A DNA stretch of 64,000 bases, taken from contig NZ_CP027858.1 of NCBI RefSeq assembly GCF_005519465.1, forward strand, positions 3,410,001-3,474,000, written 5' to 3'. Under the pieces are notes generated by a model that saw nothing but the letters and a program-made list of their open reading frames with translations, did no database searches and was not told where the DNA came from. The position numbers and the translations under genes were made by a program. Numbering within the stretch: the first letter of the stretch is position 1; each line of letters starts with the position of its first letter. Positions 1-9,105 of the stretch are shown here, in pieces. This DNA comes from Streptomyces clavuligerus (lineage in GTDB: Bacteria; Actinomycetota; Actinomycetes; Streptomycetales; Streptomycetaceae).

Positions 1-1485
1 GCCGTCGTCGTCGCCGGTGCCCCTGCCCATGTCTTCGGTCCCAGTGGTCCCAGCGGTACCGGCAGCCTCAGCGGCCCCGGAGCCGCCCGTCTCCGCCCCC
101 TCCGGCCCGCGTTCGGCACCGGCCAGCCGCGCCGTCCATGTCCGTGAGTACCGGGCGACCCCGAGCATCACGGCCACCAGCGCCACCTTGACCAGCAGCC
201 AGCGCCCGTACTCCGTACCGGTCAGCGCGGACCACGACCCGAGCTGCCGCCAGGACTGGTAGAGCCCGGTGACCGCGAGGACGACCACGCTCGCGAAGGC
301 GACCCGGGAGAACCGCCGCGCCGCGTCCGCCCCGAACGACGGCACCCGGTGGAGCGCCGTCAGCAGGGCCGCGAGCCCGCCGAGCCAGCAGGCGACGGCC
401 AGCAGATGCAGCACGTCCAGCGGCATCGCGAGCCCCGTCTGGATGCCCGTCGAGGCGTGTTCCGAGAGTGCCCAGGTGGCGGCGATCCCGGCGGCGACCA
501 CCGTGCCGCCGACCGCGAGCCCGAAGGTGAGGTCCTTCTCCCGGCCGCCGTCCCGCGCGCCGCCGTCACCGCCGTCCCGCGCACCACCGTTACCAGTGGC
601 ACCACCGTCACCCGCGTCATCCGCGCTGTCCGCGCCGGAGCCGCCCGCCGCCACCGCCCGCGTCTCCCTCGCGTAGGTGCCGAACAGCACCGCGATGAAC
701 AGCGCCGCCGCGCCGAGCAGCAGCAGCCGGGAGACGAGCGCCGCGCCCGTCTTCGTCTCCAGGACGGGCTGGAGCCCGCCGAGGTCGAAGACGTCGGCGA
801 GCGTCCCGGAGGTGGTGTACGGGCCGCGCAGCAGCAGCATGGCGAGGGTGGACGCGGTGAGGGCGACCCACGACCGGGCGACGAGCCGTTGCAGCGGCCT
901 CGCCCCCGCGCCGGGCCGCCAGCACAGCTGGATGAACGCGACCGCGCCGACCAGCAGCGCGAACGAGCCGTACGCCGTGTACCGCGCGAGGTCGTAGAGG
1001 ACGCCGACGGCGCCGCCGCCCGCCTCCTGGTCGGGGAGGGCGACCTGGGTCGCGGAGGGCGCGCCGATGGAGAAGGTGAACGCGCCCGAGATGGGGTGGC
1101 TGTCGGCGGACACGCCCTGCCAGGCCACGGTGTAGGTGCCGTCGGGCAGCTCCGGCCGCAGTTCGGTGCCGTACCGGACCGTCCCGCCTTCGGAGAGGTC
1201 GCGCACGGTGCCGGTGTCGGCGCGTTTCCCGCTGGGTTCGAGGACCCGGATGGAGTCCTTCCCCAGGGCGATCTGCTCGGAGAAGGTGAGGGACACCTCC
1301 CGGGGGGCGGTCGCGACCACCGCCCCGTCCTGGGGATCGCTCCCGGTCAGGGCGGCGTGTGCCGACGCGGGTGGCGCGGCGGCGAGCAGCGCGCCGATGA
1401 CCGTGCCGAGCAGCACGGCCAGGGCGAGCAGCGCGCGTACCGGGCCTGGTGCCGGGACGGGGCGCGGGGCGGTGGTGGCGGTCAT
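1..1485 (-). CDS. CopC-CopD fusion copper resistance/uptake protein (3' end cut by window)
   Basis: The frame opens at an ATG at 1485 and stays open to the window edge, so at least 495 residues are present and the C-terminus is missing. A signal peptide ends in PASA, so the mature protein would begin with His43, as in CopC-type copper-binding proteins whose N-terminal His is a Cu ligand. The CopC domain (about 43-140, ending near DSHPISGAFTFS) is followed by several hydrophobic segments of a CopD-like membrane domain. A Gly/Asp/Ala-rich loop lies near residues 275-310. It is the last visible gene of a minus-strand copper operon, 22 bp after the PCuAC gene. Role inferred: copper handling between the cell exterior and the membrane. 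Confidence 0.85.
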   Translation of the reverse strand, partial: MTATTAPRPVPAPGPVRALLALAVLLGTVIGALLAAAPPASAHAALTGSDPQDGAVVATAPREVSLTFSEQIALGKDSIRVLEPSGKRADTGTVRDLSEGGTVRYGTELRPELPDGTYTVAWQGVSADSHPISGAFTFSIGAPSATQVALPDQEAGGGAVGVLYDLARYTAYGSFALLVGAVAFIQLCWRPGAGARPLQRLVARSWVALTASTLAMLLLRGPYTTSGTLADVFDLGGLQPVLETKTGAALVSRLLLLGAAALFIAVLFGTYARETRAVAAGGSGADSADDAGDGGATGNGGARDGGDGGARDGGREKDLTFGLAVGGTVVAAGIAATWALSEHASTGIQTGLAMPLDVLHLLAVACWLGGLAALLTALHRVPSFGADAARRFSRVAFASVVVLAVTGLYQSWRQLGSWSALTGTEYGRWLLVKVALVAVMLGVARYSRTWTARLAGAERGPEGAETGGSGAAEAAGTAGTTGTEDMGRGTGDDDG

Positions 1486-1507
1486 GATGCGGTGGTCCGT
1501 CCCCTCG

Positions 1508-2044
1508 TCACCGGTGGTTCTTCGGGTTGTGCGACGGTTCCTCGACCGGGAGGTCGACCGTGATCGGGTCGGATTTCTCGAAGCGCAGCTCCACCGTGAC
1601 GGTGTCGCCCTGTTCGGGGCGGTGCTTGAGGCCCATGAACATGATGTGGCTGCCGCCGCGTTCGAGGTCCAGCGCGCCACGGGCGGGGACGTCGAACTCC
1701 GCGACCTTCCGCATCCGCTGGTCCTTCGACTCGTGGATCGACACATCGTCGGAGAGCGCGCTGGTGACACCGGTCAGCTTGTCGGCGGTGCCGCCTTCGT
1801 TGCGTACGGTGAGGAATCCGGCGGCCACGTCGTTGACGGGCTGGGGCATGAAGGCGCCGTCGACGGTGAGCCGGGGCGGGCCGTCGTCCGGGCCGGAGCC
1901 GTCGCCGCCGGTGGAGCAGCCGGTGAGCGCCAGTGCCGCGGCGAGGGCGAGTGCCGCTCCGAGGCGGGCGCGCGGGTCCCGGCGTCGGCGGTCGGCGCGC
2001 GGGGTCCGGCGGCCGGTGGTGCGCAGGGGGTCCCGGGGGGTCAC
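1508..2044 (-). CDS. PCu(A)C-type extracytoplasmic copper chaperone lipoprotein
   Basis: 178 residues from a GTG that overlaps the stop of the upstream Sco gene (GTGA), indicating translational coupling. A lipobox (ALTGC, Cys43) follows a hydrophobic stretch, so it should be a membrane-anchored lipoprotein. The PCuAC domain carries the family's copper ligands: His in SIHES, Met in QRM, and the HIMFM motif; the first Met next to the leading His is Glu here. PCuAC proteins bring Cu(I) to the CuA site of cytochrome c oxidase together with Sco, and the neighbour is indeed Sco. A longer frame upstream of the GTG only overlaps Sco and has no lipoprotein signal, so it was not used. Confidence 0.88.
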   Translation of the reverse strand: MTPRDPLRTTGRRTPRADRRRRDPRARLGAALALAAALALTGCSTGGDGSGPDDGPPRLTVDGAFMPQPVNDVAAGFLTVRNEGGTADKLTGVTSALSDDVSIHESKDQRMRKVAEFDVPARGALDLERGGSHIMFMGLKHRPEQGDTVTVELRFEKSDPITVDLPVEEPSHNPKNHR

Positions 2045-2754
2045 GGCTTCTCCCCCCGTACGAGCTTGGGCAGGTCCTTGGCGAACTCGTCGGACGAGGT
2101 GTTCTCGCCGTAGAGTACATATCCCTGGTCGGTCTCGGGGGAGAACGCGACGACCTGGGCTCCGTGCATGGACACGACCGAGCCCTTCTCCTTCTTGGCG
2201 GGGTCGATGCCGATGCCGACCTGACGGGCGCCCGCCTGGATGGTGGGGAAGTCGCCGCTGAGGCCGATGAAGGACTTGTCCCCGGCGGCGGGCAGCCACT
2301 CGCCCAGCGCCTTGGGGGTGTCGCGTTCGGGGTCGGTGGTGACGAAGACGACCTGGAGCTTGTCCTGGTCGGCCTGGGGGAGGGTCTTCTCGGCGATGGC
2401 GATGTTGCTCATCGTCACCGGGCAGACGTCCGGGCAGTGGGTGTAGCCGAAGAAGAGCAGCGTGGGCTTGCCCTTGGTCTGCTCCCGCAGGTCGTACTTC
2501 TTGCCCCGGGTGTCGGTGAGGACGAGGTCGGGCTTGGTGTACGGGCGGTCGAGCACCGTGCCGGGCTTGGCCTCCTGGGTGGCGGAGATCTCGGCGACGC
2601 CGTCGTCGGACGCCTTGTTCCCGGAGCCGCCGGAGCAGGCGGAGAGGGTGAGGGCGGCGGCCAGGGTGAGCGCGGCGGCGGTCACGGTCTTCTGCCGGGA
2701 GGTACGGGAGGTACGGGAGGTACGGGGAGTGCGGGGGGTACGGGCGTTACGCAT
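2041..2754 (-). CDS. Sco1/SenC/PrrC family copper chaperone lipoprotein
   Basis: 237 residues with an Arg/Thr-rich N-terminus (repeated RTSRTS), a hydrophobic segment and a lipobox ending at Cys40. The thioredoxin-like domain has the Sco copper motif CPDVC (Cys107, Cys111) in a GYTHCPDVCP context, and the conserved distal His is His197 in MHGAQ. Sco proteins metallate or reduce the CuA centre of cytochrome c oxidase. The gene lies between YcnI and PCuAC in a five-gene minus-strand run, with a 4-bp overlap to the PCuAC gene. Family assignment is firm; the exact client protein is inferred. Confidence 0.92.
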   Translation of the reverse strand: MRNARTPRTPRTSRTSRTSRQKTVTAAALTLAAALTLSACSGGSGNKASDDGVAEISATQEAKPGTVLDRPYTKPDLVLTDTRGKKYDLREQTKGKPTLLFFGYTHCPDVCPVTMSNIAIAEKTLPQADQDKLQVVFVTTDPERDTPKALGEWLPAAGDKSFIGLSGDFPTIQAGARQVGIGIDPAKKEKGSVVSMHGAQVVAFSPETDQGYVLYGENTSSDEFAKDLPKLVRGEKP

Positions 2755-2835
2755 GGAACGACATCCCAGGGGTGTGTGCGGCTCGGCGGGTACGGGCGGC
2801 GGTGCGGCGGTTCATCCGGCGGGTCACCGGTGGGG

Positions 2836-3711
2836 TCACGCGGCGCGGCGGCGGCCGGCGAGGACACCGAAGGCGACACCGGCGGCACCGACCAGGATGC
2901 CGACCACGCCCAGCACCCGGGCGGTCGGGTCGGACCCGTCGTCGCCCTGGTCGGACCCGGCGGAGGAGGTGGTGCCGGACGCGCCGTCGTGACCGCCGTG
3001 CGCCCCGCCCTTCTCCTCCTTCGTGCCCTTCCCGTCCGTCGCGCCCTTCTGGGCCTTCTGCTGCCCGCCACTCGCGTGGTGGTCCGCGCCCGCGGCGGTC
3101 AGCTCCAGCACCGGAGCGGGCGACTGCGGCTCCTCACCGCCCTCGGCGGGCACCTCGATCCAGCGCACGACCTCGTTGTTGTCGTAGGTCTGGAGCGCCT
3201 TGAAGACCACCCGGCCGCTGTCCTCGGGAAGCTGTCCGAGCGATACGGGGAACTGCTGGAACTGGCCCGGCCCGATCTTGGAGCCGTCCGCGGTCCAGGT
3301 GATCCGCGAGACGGCCTCGGTGATCTGCTTGCCGTGCACGGTGAGCGGCTTGTCCAGCTTCGCCGTGGTGACGGAGACCTTCCAGCCGGGGACGGGCTGC
3401 GGCAGCACCGACGCCATCGGCTGGTCGGTGGGGAGGTTCACCTCCAGCTTCACGGTGGAGGCGTCGTCGCGCTCATTGGGGACCTTGAAGTTGACGGTGG
3501 CGTAGCCGCCGCGCGCCGCCTCGCCCTGCGGCTGCACGCTGACGTGCGCGAAGGCGGGGCCGGAGAACAGCAGTACGGCGGAGGCGCCGATCCCGCCCGC
3601 GATCACCGTTCGAACGATACGAGGGGAACGGGCACCGCGGCCCGTACGGGCCGGGGCGGCGGCGTCGGTGTCGGCGGTGCGGGAACGCTGAAAACCACGC
3701 ATAAAGGTCAT
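2836..3711 (-). CDS. YcnI family (DUF1775) copper-binding membrane-anchored protein
   Basis: 291 residues. The signal peptide ends in PAFA, giving a mature N-terminal His56 (HVSVQPQG), the residue that forms the mono-histidine copper brace in YcnI proteins. The DUF1775 beta-sandwich covers about 56-215 and contains conserved Trp residues (GWKVSV, ITWTAD). A His/Lys/Gly-rich linker (HHASGGQQ, GGAHGGHDG) leads to a C-terminal membrane helix near 266-286 and an RRRAA tail. It is 81 bp upstream of the Sco gene. YcnI and CopCD are neighbours in other Gram-positive bacteria, which supports a shared copper function. A second in-frame ATG lies three codons downstream. Confidence 0.9.
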   Translation of the reverse strand: MTFMRGFQRSRTADTDAAAPARTGRGARSPRIVRTVIAGGIGASAVLLFSGPAFAHVSVQPQGEAARGGYATVNFKVPNERDDASTVKLEVNLPTDQPMASVLPQPVPGWKVSVTTAKLDKPLTVHGKQITEAVSRITWTADGSKIGPGQFQQFPVSLGQLPEDSGRVVFKALQTYDNNEVVRWIEVPAEGGEEPQSPAPVLELTAAGADHHASGGQQKAQKGATDGKGTKEEKGGAHGGHDGASGTTSSAGSDQGDDGSDPTARVLGVVGILVGAAGVAFGVLAGRRRAA

Positions 3712-3822
3712 GGTGCGAACACTCCATCACGTCAGGGAGAAAGCGAGCGGAAAGGGGATGTGCCGGGTGGACGGATCGACCCACACGGGCACCACGGCCC
3801 CACTCCTGACGAGCGGGCCGGA

Positions 3823-4695
3823 TCAGGCGGCGAGAACGCAGCGGGCGGGCGGCCCGCGCCTGATCACGGTGTGCTGAAGTGCCTCGCCGGAGACCGGCGG
3901 AGGAGGTTCCTCCCGATGGCGCCGCGGCCCTGCCGGAGCGGCGGACCCCGTCGGCAGACCGGCCCCCAGCGCGCACGCGAGCGCCAGCGCGGCCCGCAGC
4001 GGGGCCAGCCACGCCGCCTCCGCCTGCCCGGCCGTCTCCCGGGCCGTACGCGCCGAGCGCTCCGACAGCCGGACCAGCCGCGCCAGCGCCAGATCGCCGC
4101 GCCGCAGCAGCCAGCCCGTGGCCACCGCGGCCAGCAGATGACCGAGCAGCATCGGCAGGGACGGCAGCAGCTCGGGCGCGGGCACGGGGTGCGCGGGACC
4201 CGGTGCCACCGGCGGGTTCAGACCGGCGAGTGTGACGACCCGTCGCGCCTCGGCCGCGTCCAGCGTGGCCGGACCGGCCCCGCAGACCAGCTCCGCCGCC
4301 ATCCGGATCAGCGCGTCGTCACCGCTCACGGAACCGCTCGCGGAGCCACCGGCCCCGGTGCGGTGCCGCTGCCCCAGCCCGAAGAGCGTGTGCAGCGCGA
4401 GCTGCCCCGCGCCCAGCGCGAGACCGATCACGAGAAGGGAGCGCGCGCGCCCCGCCAGCGGCAGGACCAGCGCGAACACCCCGGCGAAACCGGCCGCGAG
4501 CGTCCACCACGGGACCGCCGCGCAGGAGGCCACCGCATGCCCCGTCGCGGACAGCGCGACACAGACCGCGGCGAACACCGCGGCCCTCAGCAGCCGTGGG
4601 CCGGCCTTCGTCCGCACCCGGCCGAGCGGTCCGGACGAGGGGTCCGGCGGCAACGGCGCGCGGGGCGGAAGGGGCGGCGAGGACGGGGACGACAT
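3823..4695 (-). CDS. Multi-pass membrane protein at the head of the copper operon
   Basis: 290 residues from ATG 4695. About five hydrophobic segments are visible (AAVFAAVCVALSATG, WWTLAAGFAGVFALVLPLAG, SLLVIGLALGAGQLALHTLF, LLPSLPMLLGHLLAAVATG, LRAALALACALGAGL). There are His residues inside or next to helices (GHAVASC, LALHTLFG, LLGHLLA), which would fit a metal-linked membrane protein, but no catalytic motif is recognised. It precedes the YcnI gene by 111 bp on the same strand, so it is probably co-transcribed with the copper genes. The ribosome binding site is weak, leaving the start moderately sure. Specific function unknown. Confidence 0.72.
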   Translation of the reverse strand: MSSPSSPPLPPRAPLPPDPSSGPLGRVRTKAGPRLLRAAVFAAVCVALSATGHAVASCAAVPWWTLAAGFAGVFALVLPLAGRARSLLVIGLALGAGQLALHTLFGLGQRHRTGAGGSASGSVSGDDALIRMAAELVCGAGPATLDAAEARRVVTLAGLNPPVAPGPAHPVPAPELLPSLPMLLGHLLAAVATGWLLRRGDLALARLVRLSERSARTARETAGQAEAAWLAPLRAALALACALGAGLPTGSAAPAGPRRHREEPPPPVSGEALQHTVIRRGPPARCVLAA

Positions 4696-5000
4696 GGCCG
4701 GGTCATCATCCCACTGCGCCCCGTGCCCCCGGACGCCAGGTCCATGCTTCGCCCGCCGGACCGTGCGCCGTGCCGGACACCGGGGCCGCGCCGCCGGGCA
4801 CCGGCTCCGCCGAGCGCCCGACTTCGGCCATGTCCCGGGGATCACCCGGACCCCCGCACTCCGGTGCGACCGGCGGGTACGGCCGGGGCACCGCCACACC
4901 GTCGGCCGAATGAGCGCAATCCCGGGGACGGCGTGCTTATGGTTCACCTCCCAGGGGCAATACGTATCGGTATGTCGAGCCGCAGCCAGGAGGCCGGAGT

Positions 5001-5462
5001 ATGAGCATCTGGTGGTCACTCCATTTGCGGCGTGAGGCCGCGAGCATTCCGCTCGCACGCCGGCTCCTGGTCGGCGCGATGGAGACCGCCGGAGTCGACC
5101 CCGATGTCTCCTTCGATCTCTCCGTGGCGCTCAGCGAGGCATGCGCCAACGCCGTCGAGCACGGCGGCGGTCAGGGAACGGGGCACTCCGCGGGGGCCTA
5201 TCGCGTGACCGCCTACCTGGACGGCGAGAAGTGCCGCATCGAGGTCACGGACTCGGGGCCCGGCTTTCCCGCGCGGCGCGCGGGCTGCGCCCACACCAGA
5301 GCGCAGCAGATCCCGCCGACCGCGGAGAGCGGGCGCGGACTCTGTCTGATCGAGCAGCTCGCCGACCATGTGCACTTCGGCAACCGGCCCGGGCACGGGG
5401 CCGTGGTCAGCTTCGACAAGGCGCTGAAATTCCAGGAGGGCGCGTTGCTCAAAGTGTCGTGA
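5001..5462 (+). CDS. RsbW-like anti-sigma/HATPase_c ATP-binding protein
   Basis: 153 residues, ATG preceded by AGGAGG at 4988-4993. The GHKL fold is visible: an N-box (LSVALSEACANAVEHG, about 41-56), a G1 box (EVTDSGPGFP, about 80-89) and a G2-like segment (ESGRGLCLIEQLAD, about 109-122). Stand-alone proteins of this type in Streptomyces are anti-sigma factor kinases or their relatives. No partner anti-anti-sigma or sigma gene is adjacent, so the target cannot be named. The 3' end of the coding sequence forms one arm of a long inverted repeat shared with the convergent pepP gene. Confidence 0.85.
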   Translation: MSIWWSLHLRREAASIPLARRLLVGAMETAGVDPDVSFDLSVALSEACANAVEHGGGQGTGHSAGAYRVTAYLDGEKCRIEVTDSGPGFPARRAGCAHTRAQQIPPTAESGRGLCLIEQLADHVHFGNRPGHGAVVSFDKALKFQEGALLKVS

Positions 5463-5505
5463 GCCCCACCCGGGTTCCACGACGCCTTGAGCAACGCGCC
5501 CTCCT
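5434..5505. terminator. Bidirectional hairpin terminator with perfect 19-bp arms
   Basis: The arms 5434-5452 and 5487-5505 are perfect reverse complements over 19 bp (AGGAGGGCGCGTTGCTCAA and its complement). An inner pair GTCGTG / CACGAC (5456-5461, 5478-5483) extends the hairpin. It lies between the convergent RsbW-like gene and pepP, and the left arm overlaps the last codons of the former. No long T-run follows, as is usual in GC-rich actinomycetes. Confidence 0.7.
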
Positions 5506-5570
5506 CGTGTCCGGACCGGCCCTCCGGCCGCCCGGGTGGCCCGGCCCCGTCGGGGCCGGGCCGGGGCGGG

Positions 5571-7028
5571 TCAGCCCTTGAGCGAGGCCATCCAGGACTC
5601 GATCTCCTCGGCACGGCGCGGCAGCGCGTCCGAGAGGTTCCGGTTCCCGTCCTCGGTGATCAGGATGTCGTCCTCGATCCGGACGCCGATGCCGCGGTAC
5701 TCCTCCGGCACGGTCAGATCGTCGACCTGGAAGTAGAGACCGGGCTCCACCGTCAGGCACATGCCCGGCTCCAGGGTGCCGTCGACATAGCTCTCGGTAC
5801 GCGCGGCGGCGCAGTCGTGGACGTCCATGCCGAGCATGTGACCGGTGCCGTGCAGGGTCCAGCGGCGCTGGAGACCCAGTTCGAGCACCCGCTCCACCGG
5901 GCCCTCGACCAGGCCCCACTCCACCAGACGCTCGGCCAGCACCCGCTGGGCGGCGTCGTGGAAGTCACGGAACTTGGCCCCCGGCTGCACGGCCGCGATG
6001 CCCGCCTCCTGGGCGTCGTACACCGCGTCGTAGATCTTGCGCTGGAGCTCGGAGAAGCGGCCGTTGATCGGCAGCGTGCGCGTGACGTCGGCGGTGTACA
6101 GCTCCGTGGTCTCCACACCGGCGTCGAGCAGCAGCAGATCGCCGGAGCGGACCGCGCCGTCGTTGCGGACCCAGTGCAGGGTGGTGGCGTGCGGACCGGC
6201 GGCGCAGATGGAGCCGTAGCCGACGTCGTTGCCCTCGACCCGGGCGCGCAGGAAGAACGTTCCTTCGATGTAGCGCTCGCTGGTGGCCTCGGCCTTGTCG
6301 AGGACCTTCACCACGTCCTCGAAGCCGCGGGCGGTGGAGTCGCACGCCTTCTGGAGTTCCGCGATCTCGAACGCGTCCTTCACCAGCCGCGCCTCGGAGA
6401 GGAAGACGCGCAGCTCCTCGTCCCGCTCGGCGGTGACCTTGTCGGTGAGGGCGGCCTCGATACCGGCGTCGTGGCCGCGGACGGCGCGGACCGGACCGGT
6501 GGCCTCGCGCAGCAGCTCCGGCAGCTCCCGGACGTCCTTCGCGGGCAGGCCGAGAAGCTGCTCCGCCTCACCGAGGGAGTGCCGGCGGCCCACCCACAGC
6601 TCGCCCTGGCCGGAGAGCCAGAACTCGCCGTTCTCCCGGTCGGAGCGGGGCAGCAGATAGATGGTCGCCGTGTGGCCGTCGGCGGTGGGCTCCAGGACGA
6701 GGACGCCGTCCTCGGTCTGGTCGCCGGTGAGGTAGGCGTACTCCGTGGCGGCACGGAACGAGTACTCCGTGTCGTTGGAACGGGTCTTCAGATTCCCCGC
6801 CGGGATCACCAGGCGCTCGCCCGGGAAACGCCGGGAGAGGGCGGCACGGCGCGCCGCGGTGTGCGTGGCCTGCGCTATCGGCTGGAGATCGTGCAGCTCG
6901 GTGTCGGCCCAGCCACTCGCCATGCTCTCGGCCAGCTCGTCCGAGACACCCGGGTAGAGACCGTTCTTACGCGGCTTGATCTGCTGCTCTTCTTCTTCCG
7001 CAGTGCTCGGGTTGAGCTCCTCGGCCAC
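5571..7028 (-). CDS. pepP: Xaa-Pro aminopeptidase (aminopeptidase P family, M24)
   Basis: 485 residues from GTG 7028, which has a GAGGAGGCAG ribosome binding site; a longer frame back to 7133 has no such site. An N-terminal creatinase-like domain precedes the pita-bread domain. The dinuclear metal ligands are visible in order: Asp in LLLDAG, Asp in TADVTRT, His in GTGHMLGMDVHD, Glu in LTVEPG and Glu in GVRIEDD. The enzyme removes N-terminal residues ahead of proline in the cytoplasm. It is convergent with the RsbW-like gene and separated from it by a strong hairpin. Length and motifs match the family. Confidence 0.94.
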   Translation of the reverse strand: MAEELNPSTAEEEEQQIKPRKNGLYPGVSDELAESMASGWADTELHDLQPIAQATHTAARRAALSRRFPGERLVIPAGNLKTRSNDTEYSFRAATEYAYLTGDQTEDGVLVLEPTADGHTATIYLLPRSDRENGEFWLSGQGELWVGRRHSLGEAEQLLGLPAKDVRELPELLREATGPVRAVRGHDAGIEAALTDKVTAERDEELRVFLSEARLVKDAFEIAELQKACDSTARGFEDVVKVLDKAEATSERYIEGTFFLRARVEGNDVGYGSICAAGPHATTLHWVRNDGAVRSGDLLLLDAGVETTELYTADVTRTLPINGRFSELQRKIYDAVYDAQEAGIAAVQPGAKFRDFHDAAQRVLAERLVEWGLVEGPVERVLELGLQRRWTLHGTGHMLGMDVHDCAAARTESYVDGTLEPGMCLTVEPGLYFQVDDLTVPEEYRGIGVRIEDDILITEDGNRNLSDALPRRAEEIESWMASLKG

Positions 7029-7305
7029 GTCTGCCTCCTCTAAGTACAACGCTGGACCAGGTCTCCATCGTATGTGGGCGCCGGGAGCGGGTTCACGAGG
7101 TGTGAGAAGTGAGACAAAAGGGTCATGACTCACGGCTGATGTGCGGAGCGTGCGTGCGGCGGGGGCGGGCCCGAGACGCGGGGTCGGAGGCGGGGTCGGG
7201 GGCGGTGGTGCGCGGGGCGGGCCGCGGTGTGGGGACGGTGGGGCGGCCGGTCCCGTCTCCCGAGCCGGTCCCGTCTCCCGGGCCGGTCCCGTCTCCCGGG
7301 CCGGG

Positions 7306-9105
7306 TCAGCCGAAGCGCGCCGCCAGCAGAACGATGTCCTCGTCGCTGCCGGGCGCGCCGGGCCCGCCCGCCGTGCCCGCTCCGCCCGGGGCCCCCGGGG
7401 GGAACATCATGTGCAGGATGTGGTCGGCGATCGCACCCGGCGATGCGAGCGCGGCCTTCGGCACGCTCGCCGCGGCCGTGTGCAGCCGGGCGAAGGCCCG
7501 GTCCATGGAGTCGCCGGTCCGCCGCAGCAGCCCGTCCGTGTACAGCAGCACCGTTTCGCCGGGCGCGGGCGACAGTTCCACGCTCGGCGCCTCCCAGCAG
7601 GTGAGCATCCCCAGCGGCGCGGACAGCGAGGTCTCCACGAACTCGGTCCGCCGCTCGCCGATCACCAGCGGCGGGGTGTGCCCGGCCCCGGCGAGCACCA
7701 TTCGTCCGGCCGTCGGCTCGGCGTGGGCGAAGAGCGCGGTGGCGGTGCGGGAGGGCTCCGTCATCCGCAGCAGCAGCTCCAGATCGGAGAGGACGGCGAC
7801 GGGGTCCTCGCCCTCCATCACGGCGTACGCGCGCAGGGAGGCCCGCAGCCGCCCCATCACGGCGGGCGTACCGGGGCCGGAGCCGCCGACCGAGCCGACG
7901 GCGAGCCCCAGCGCCCCTTCGGGCAGGGGGATCGCGTCGTACCAGTCGCCCCCGCCGCGGGCCCCGGTGCGGTGCCGGGCGGCGAGGCTGACCCCCGGCA
8001 CCCGGGGCAGCCTGCTGGGCAGCAGTTCCTCGGCGACCGCAGCCACCGTCTCGCGGGCCCGTTCCACTTCCAGCAGCCGGGCCAGGTGCTCGGCCGCGTA
8101 GCCCGCGTAGAGGGAGCCGATGCGGCGGCGGCGCTCGCCGGGGGCGGGGGCGCCGGGGTCGTCGTACAGCCAGACGGCGGCCCCGAGGGTGTCCGTCGTC
8201 CGGGCCGTGAGCGGCTGGGTGTAGGCGGCGGCGCAGCCGAGACGGGCGGCCACCTCGCGTCCGCGCGGGTCGAGGGAGAGATCCCCGAAGTGGCCGGAGC
8301 GGTCCCGGTCGCGCTCCTGGCCCCGTTCCCGTTCCTGGGCCCGGCCGTGGTCCTCGCCGTGGCCGTGGTCCCGGCCCTGGTCCTGATCTTCGGGAGCTTC
8401 AGAATCTTCGCGAGCTTCGGAGCCGTCCGCCGTCACGGCAGCCCGGCCCGCTCCGTCCGTACCGTCCGGCGCGCCCGCCCCCTCCGGCCCTTCCGACCCC
8501 TCTGCGCTTTCCGTGCTCTCCGTTCCTTCCCGTCCCTCCAGAATCCGGCCATAGGCGGTGGCGGTCCGGGGAATGGTCTCGATGGAGCCCAACTCGGCGT
8601 GGGTCAGCCCCAGTCCACGGGTGACCGACGGACCGCGGTCCTCCGTGGCGCGTCCCGGCCGTCCGGCGCGGGGAAGGTCCGCCGGAGGTTCGAGGACGAC
8701 CAGCCCCCGGCGCGCGCCCATCAGCGCGGCGCCCGCGTGCAACAGCTCTTGGAGGGCGGATTCCACCGAACGGGTCCTGACCATCCGTTCGGTCAGATCG
8801 TGCAGCGCGGCCAGGTCGGTGACCCAGCCGACGAGCCGGTCCTGGAGCGCCCCGGTGGGGGTGGGGGCCGTCGCGGCGGGGGAACCGCCCCGTTCCCCGG
8901 AGGGGGCGGCGACGGTGGCAGAGGGGGCGGAAAGGGCTGCGGCAGTGTGCGCGGGCGGGGGCACTGAAGAGTTGATTCCGGCCACTTTCGACGGATGAGG
9001 GGCACTCATCGAGGCCGACTTTCCGACTGGCGCATTTCGCTCAAGACCATGGCTAACCCCCATGTCATTCATGTCATTCTGCGCCGCTGTCCATGAGATC
9101 CACAT
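7306..9105 (-). CDS. SpoIIE-type PP2C serine/threonine phosphatase with GAF-like sensor region
   Basis: Up to 599 residues. The N-terminal third resembles a GAF-type sensor (ALQDRLVGWVTDLAALHDLTERM onward), interrupted by a Glu/Asp/Arg-rich insertion (about 213-285, with HGHGEDHG). The C-terminal half is a SpoIIE-type phosphatase: GGGDWYDAIPL, LRASLRAYAVMEGEDP, RMVLAGAGHTPPLVI and ETVLLYTDGLLRRT carry the metal-binding region. Such proteins dephosphorylate anti-anti-sigma partners. The start is uncertain: in-frame ATGs lie at 9105, 9072, 9063 and about 9009, and only the last has a purine-rich sequence (GGAAAG) at a usable distance. No TM segment is seen. Confidence 0.82.
   Translation of the reverse strand: MWISWTAAQNDMNDMGVSHGLERNAPVGKSASMSAPHPSKVAGINSSVPPPAHTAAALSAPSATVAAPSGERGGSPAATAPTPTGALQDRLVGWVTDLAALHDLTERMVRTRSVESALQELLHAGAALMGARRGLVVLEPPADLPRAGRPGRATEDRGPSVTRGLGLTHAELGSIETIPRTATAYGRILEGREGTESTESAEGSEGPEGAGAPDGTDGAGRAAVTADGSEAREDSEAPEDQDQGRDHGHGEDHGRAQERERGQERDRDRSGHFGDLSLDPRGREVAARLGCAAAYTQPLTARTTDTLGAAVWLYDDPGAPAPGERRRRIGSLYAGYAAEHLARLLEVERARETVAAVAEELLPSRLPRVPGVSLAARHRTGARGGGDWYDAIPLPEGALGLAVGSVGGSGPGTPAVMGRLRASLRAYAVMEGEDPVAVLSDLELLLRMTEPSRTATALFAHAEPTAGRMVLAGAGHTPPLVIGERRTEFVETSLSAPLGMLTCWEAPSVELSPAPGETVLLYTDGLLRRTGDSMDRAFARLHTAAASVPKAALASPGAIADHILHMMFPPGAPGGAGTAGGPGAPGSDEDIVLLAARFG

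Noticed and set aside
1933..5004. A 1023-codon plus-strand frame across the copper operon
   Set aside because: Five minus-strand genes with signal peptides and copper motifs occupy the region; the plus frame is a shadow.
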